Positions 62,401 through 64,000 of a stretch of 64,000 nucleotides of DNA are shown one piece after another. The stretch's first letter is position 1. Every line of letters starts with the position of its first letter. The notes beneath the pieces are model-generated. The model ran no database searches and was not told the DNA's origin. It saw only the letters and a program-made list of their open reading frames with translations. The position numbers and the translations under genes were made by a program. The DNA is from Aphidius gifuensis (lineage: Eukaryota; Arthropoda; Insecta; Hymenoptera; Braconidae): assembly GCF_014905175.1 (NCBI RefSeq), contig NC_057788.1:5332001-5396000 (forward strand), given 5' to 3'.

Positions 62401-63409
62401 ACATTACAAAATTGATTATACATATATATTTATAATTTTTTTTCGAAATTTTATTACTATATTTTAATTTTAATTTAATTTTATAATTTTATCATTATTT
62501 TTTTTGGCTAATTTATTCATTTAAAAAAAGTAATCATTAATATTTATTTATTTAAATGTAATTTTATGAATTAGCTCAAATTTATTTACTTTCAGTATAA
62601 TTTTTATTTTTGAAATAAAATAACTGAATATGTTTTACGAAAAAATAAATATTAAAATCATACCCCAACATTATCGAAGACGAGTATAATGTTATTGAAT
62701 TAATTGGTGAACTATTTGGCAATGTTGTCAGCAATGATGAGGGTTTAATGACAATTTAATTTTTTTAAACTACTTTCAGTTTGGCGCAATGTAATCTAGT
62801 GGTTTTTTTTAAAAAATCATTTACATTTTTCAATTGAATCTACTTATAAACTAAAAGAATTTTATTATAAATACAATATGTTCTTGGCTCGGTAAACAAG
62901 TAAAATAATCACCGATGAAAAAGAAAAAAAATATATATATCAATATATATCTGGTATGAATTCAATTATTACCCAGGTAAAGCTCGATTGAGTTGGTATT
63001 TACAAATTATCAAAATTAATTACAAATTTTCTGATTATTTTTTTCTCATAATAATATCAATTTAAATTGAGTTTTTTTTTTTTTAATTGTGATGTTCAAA
63101 ATTAATTGCATATAATAAAAATTAAATAAGTTATTAACAAAGACAAAAAAAAAAAAAAATAAATAAATATTCCAAGTAAAATATAATTTAATCATAATTG
63201 ATTATTGAATTATTAAATTAAATAAATTTTCAATGTAAATAATAATAATTATTTAAAACCGTTTAATTTTGTAAACAATTAATTTAAACTTTTGATAAAA
63301 CGAATCAATTGTTGTATATAAAGAAAAGAAAAGAAAAAAAAAACTAGTCTCTGTAATTAATTGCAAGAGATTAGTAAGTGAGTTAGTAATTTTAATTATT
63401 ATCAATTTG
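59451..63409. other. AT-rich intergenic region before the ear homologue
   Basis: About 4 kb of low-complexity A/T DNA. ORFs at 60009-60194, 61032-61226 and 61291-61473 are AT-biased with no recognisable domain. The right end is the 3' untranslated region of the ENL/AF9 homologue. Confidence 0.5.
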
Positions 63410-64000
63410 TCAAGAAGCAGAAAAGAATTGCTGCAAACGTTGTACAGTTCTACGATCAAGTGCACAAAGATCAAAATCAAATGTTTTTCTTGTTATTTCA
63501 TATTGACCAGTTGCAGCAATAACTTGTACAACTCTTTGTAGTTCATCATTATCCTGTAGTGTCATAATTTTTTGTTGTAATTCTTTTAATTGTGATACAT
63601 AATCATCAGAAAATACAAGTGGTTCATCATTTTCTGAACCAACAAGCATATTATTTGTTGAATCAGGTGCAATTTGTTCAGGTTCAGTCTCAAAGTTTTG
63701 TTTAATTGTTGATTCAATTGTTTCATTTTCTTTAACATTATTATATGTTGCATTACGTTCAACAGTTACTGGTGATTGACTTGATGATACTGGTTCTAAT
63801 GGTGGTGAAAAACCAATATCTTTATGACGTTTTACTGGTATTTCTTCATCACCTTTACTATCACAACGTCGTTTTCTTTTTTTATTTTCACGTTCTTCAT
63901 TTTTTGATAATTTATTTTTATCTTTTTTTATTTTATCATTTTTATCTTTTTTTGATTGTGATGCACTTGGTGATAATGGTCTTGATAAACGTGAATCTGT
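63410..64000 (-). CDS. ear: ENL/AF9-related (ear) C-terminal exon (partial)
   Basis: An open frame from the right edge to a stop at 63410 encodes the last 196 residues of a larger protein; the N-terminal YEATS domain would lie outside the window. The segment begins with a Lys/Ser-rich basic region (SKKDKNDKIKKDKNKLSKNE, RKRRC, VKRHKDIGFSPPLEP), then a polar acidic linker, and ends in the ANC1-homology domain: YVSQLKELQQKIMTLQDNDE, LQRVVQVIAATGQYEI, FDFDLCALDRRTVQRLQQFF. The FDFDLC-LD-TV-LQ pattern is the diagnostic end of AF9/ENL proteins, which recruit AF4, DOT1L and super elongation complex partners to chromatin. No intron interrupts the visible part. Confidence 0.9.
   Translation of the reverse strand, partial: TDSRLSRPLSPSASQSKKDKNDKIKKDKNKLSKNEERENKKRKRRCDSKGDEEIPVKRHKDIGFSPPLEPVSSSQSPVTVERNATYNNVKENETIESTIKQNFETEPEQIAPDSTNNMLVGSENDEPLVFSDDYVSQLKELQQKIMTLQDNDELQRVVQVIAATGQYEITRKTFDFDLCALDRRTVQRLQQFFSAS

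Noticed and set aside
1..64000. CRISPR arrays, operons, ribosome binding sites, viral genes
   Set aside because: The window is spliced eukaryotic DNA; none of these structures was seen on either strand.

Overview
The window is eukaryotic, very AT-rich nuclear DNA (long poly-A/T runs, spliced genes with GT/AG introns, phase-consistent exon joins). Gene content (glutamate transporter, Cks, cactin, C2HC zinc-finger protein, corazonin receptor, inactive DPP6/10-like protein, ear/ENL/AF9) points to an insect. Base composition and compact introns would suit a parasitoid wasp such as a braconid, but that placement is inference. All exon joins were worked out by hand from splice signals, frame and family similarity.

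Layout from left to right. 322-831 (-) holds the first two coding exons of an Eaat1-type glutamate transporter that runs off the left edge, followed by about 7.4 kb of non-coding 5' DNA. 8245-9217 (-) is a complete three-exon Cks gene, divergent from a complete cactin gene at 9879-12203 (+). 12.2-22.2 kb is a local accessory cluster: a small uncharacterised gene on - (13460-14051), a leucine-rich-repeat remnant, and a tandem family of two intact eight-exon paralogues (15928-18225 and 19012-21660, both +) with at least two decayed relatives at about 12.4-12.6 and 14.6-15.5 kb. 23112-28749 (+) is a C2HC zinc-finger protein with five canonical fingers. 29774-38973 (-) is a corazonin-receptor-type GPCR whose 6.9-kb first intron contains, on the opposite strand, a two-exon linker-histone-like gene (32054-32940). 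About 39-49.9 kb is AT-rich intergenic DNA with an imperfect inverted repeat, a short direct repeat and two doubtful ORFs. 49883-54516 (-) is a complete 13-exon DPP6/DPP10-like type II membrane protein that has lost its nucleophile; several GC-richer islands up to about 59.1 kb may be its leader exons or promoter. 63410-64000 (-) is the 3' coding end of an ENL/AF9 (ear) homologue.

The most novel element is the tandem family at 12.4-22.2 kb. It encodes predicted beta-strand-rich proteins with presequence-like N-termini. The central exons are symmetric, and the 5' portions of most introns resemble one another within and between genes, which suggests growth by repeated exon-plus-intron duplication. 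I do not recognise the family. The conserved genes around it are otherwise unrelated housekeeping, signalling and neural genes with no operon-like logic.
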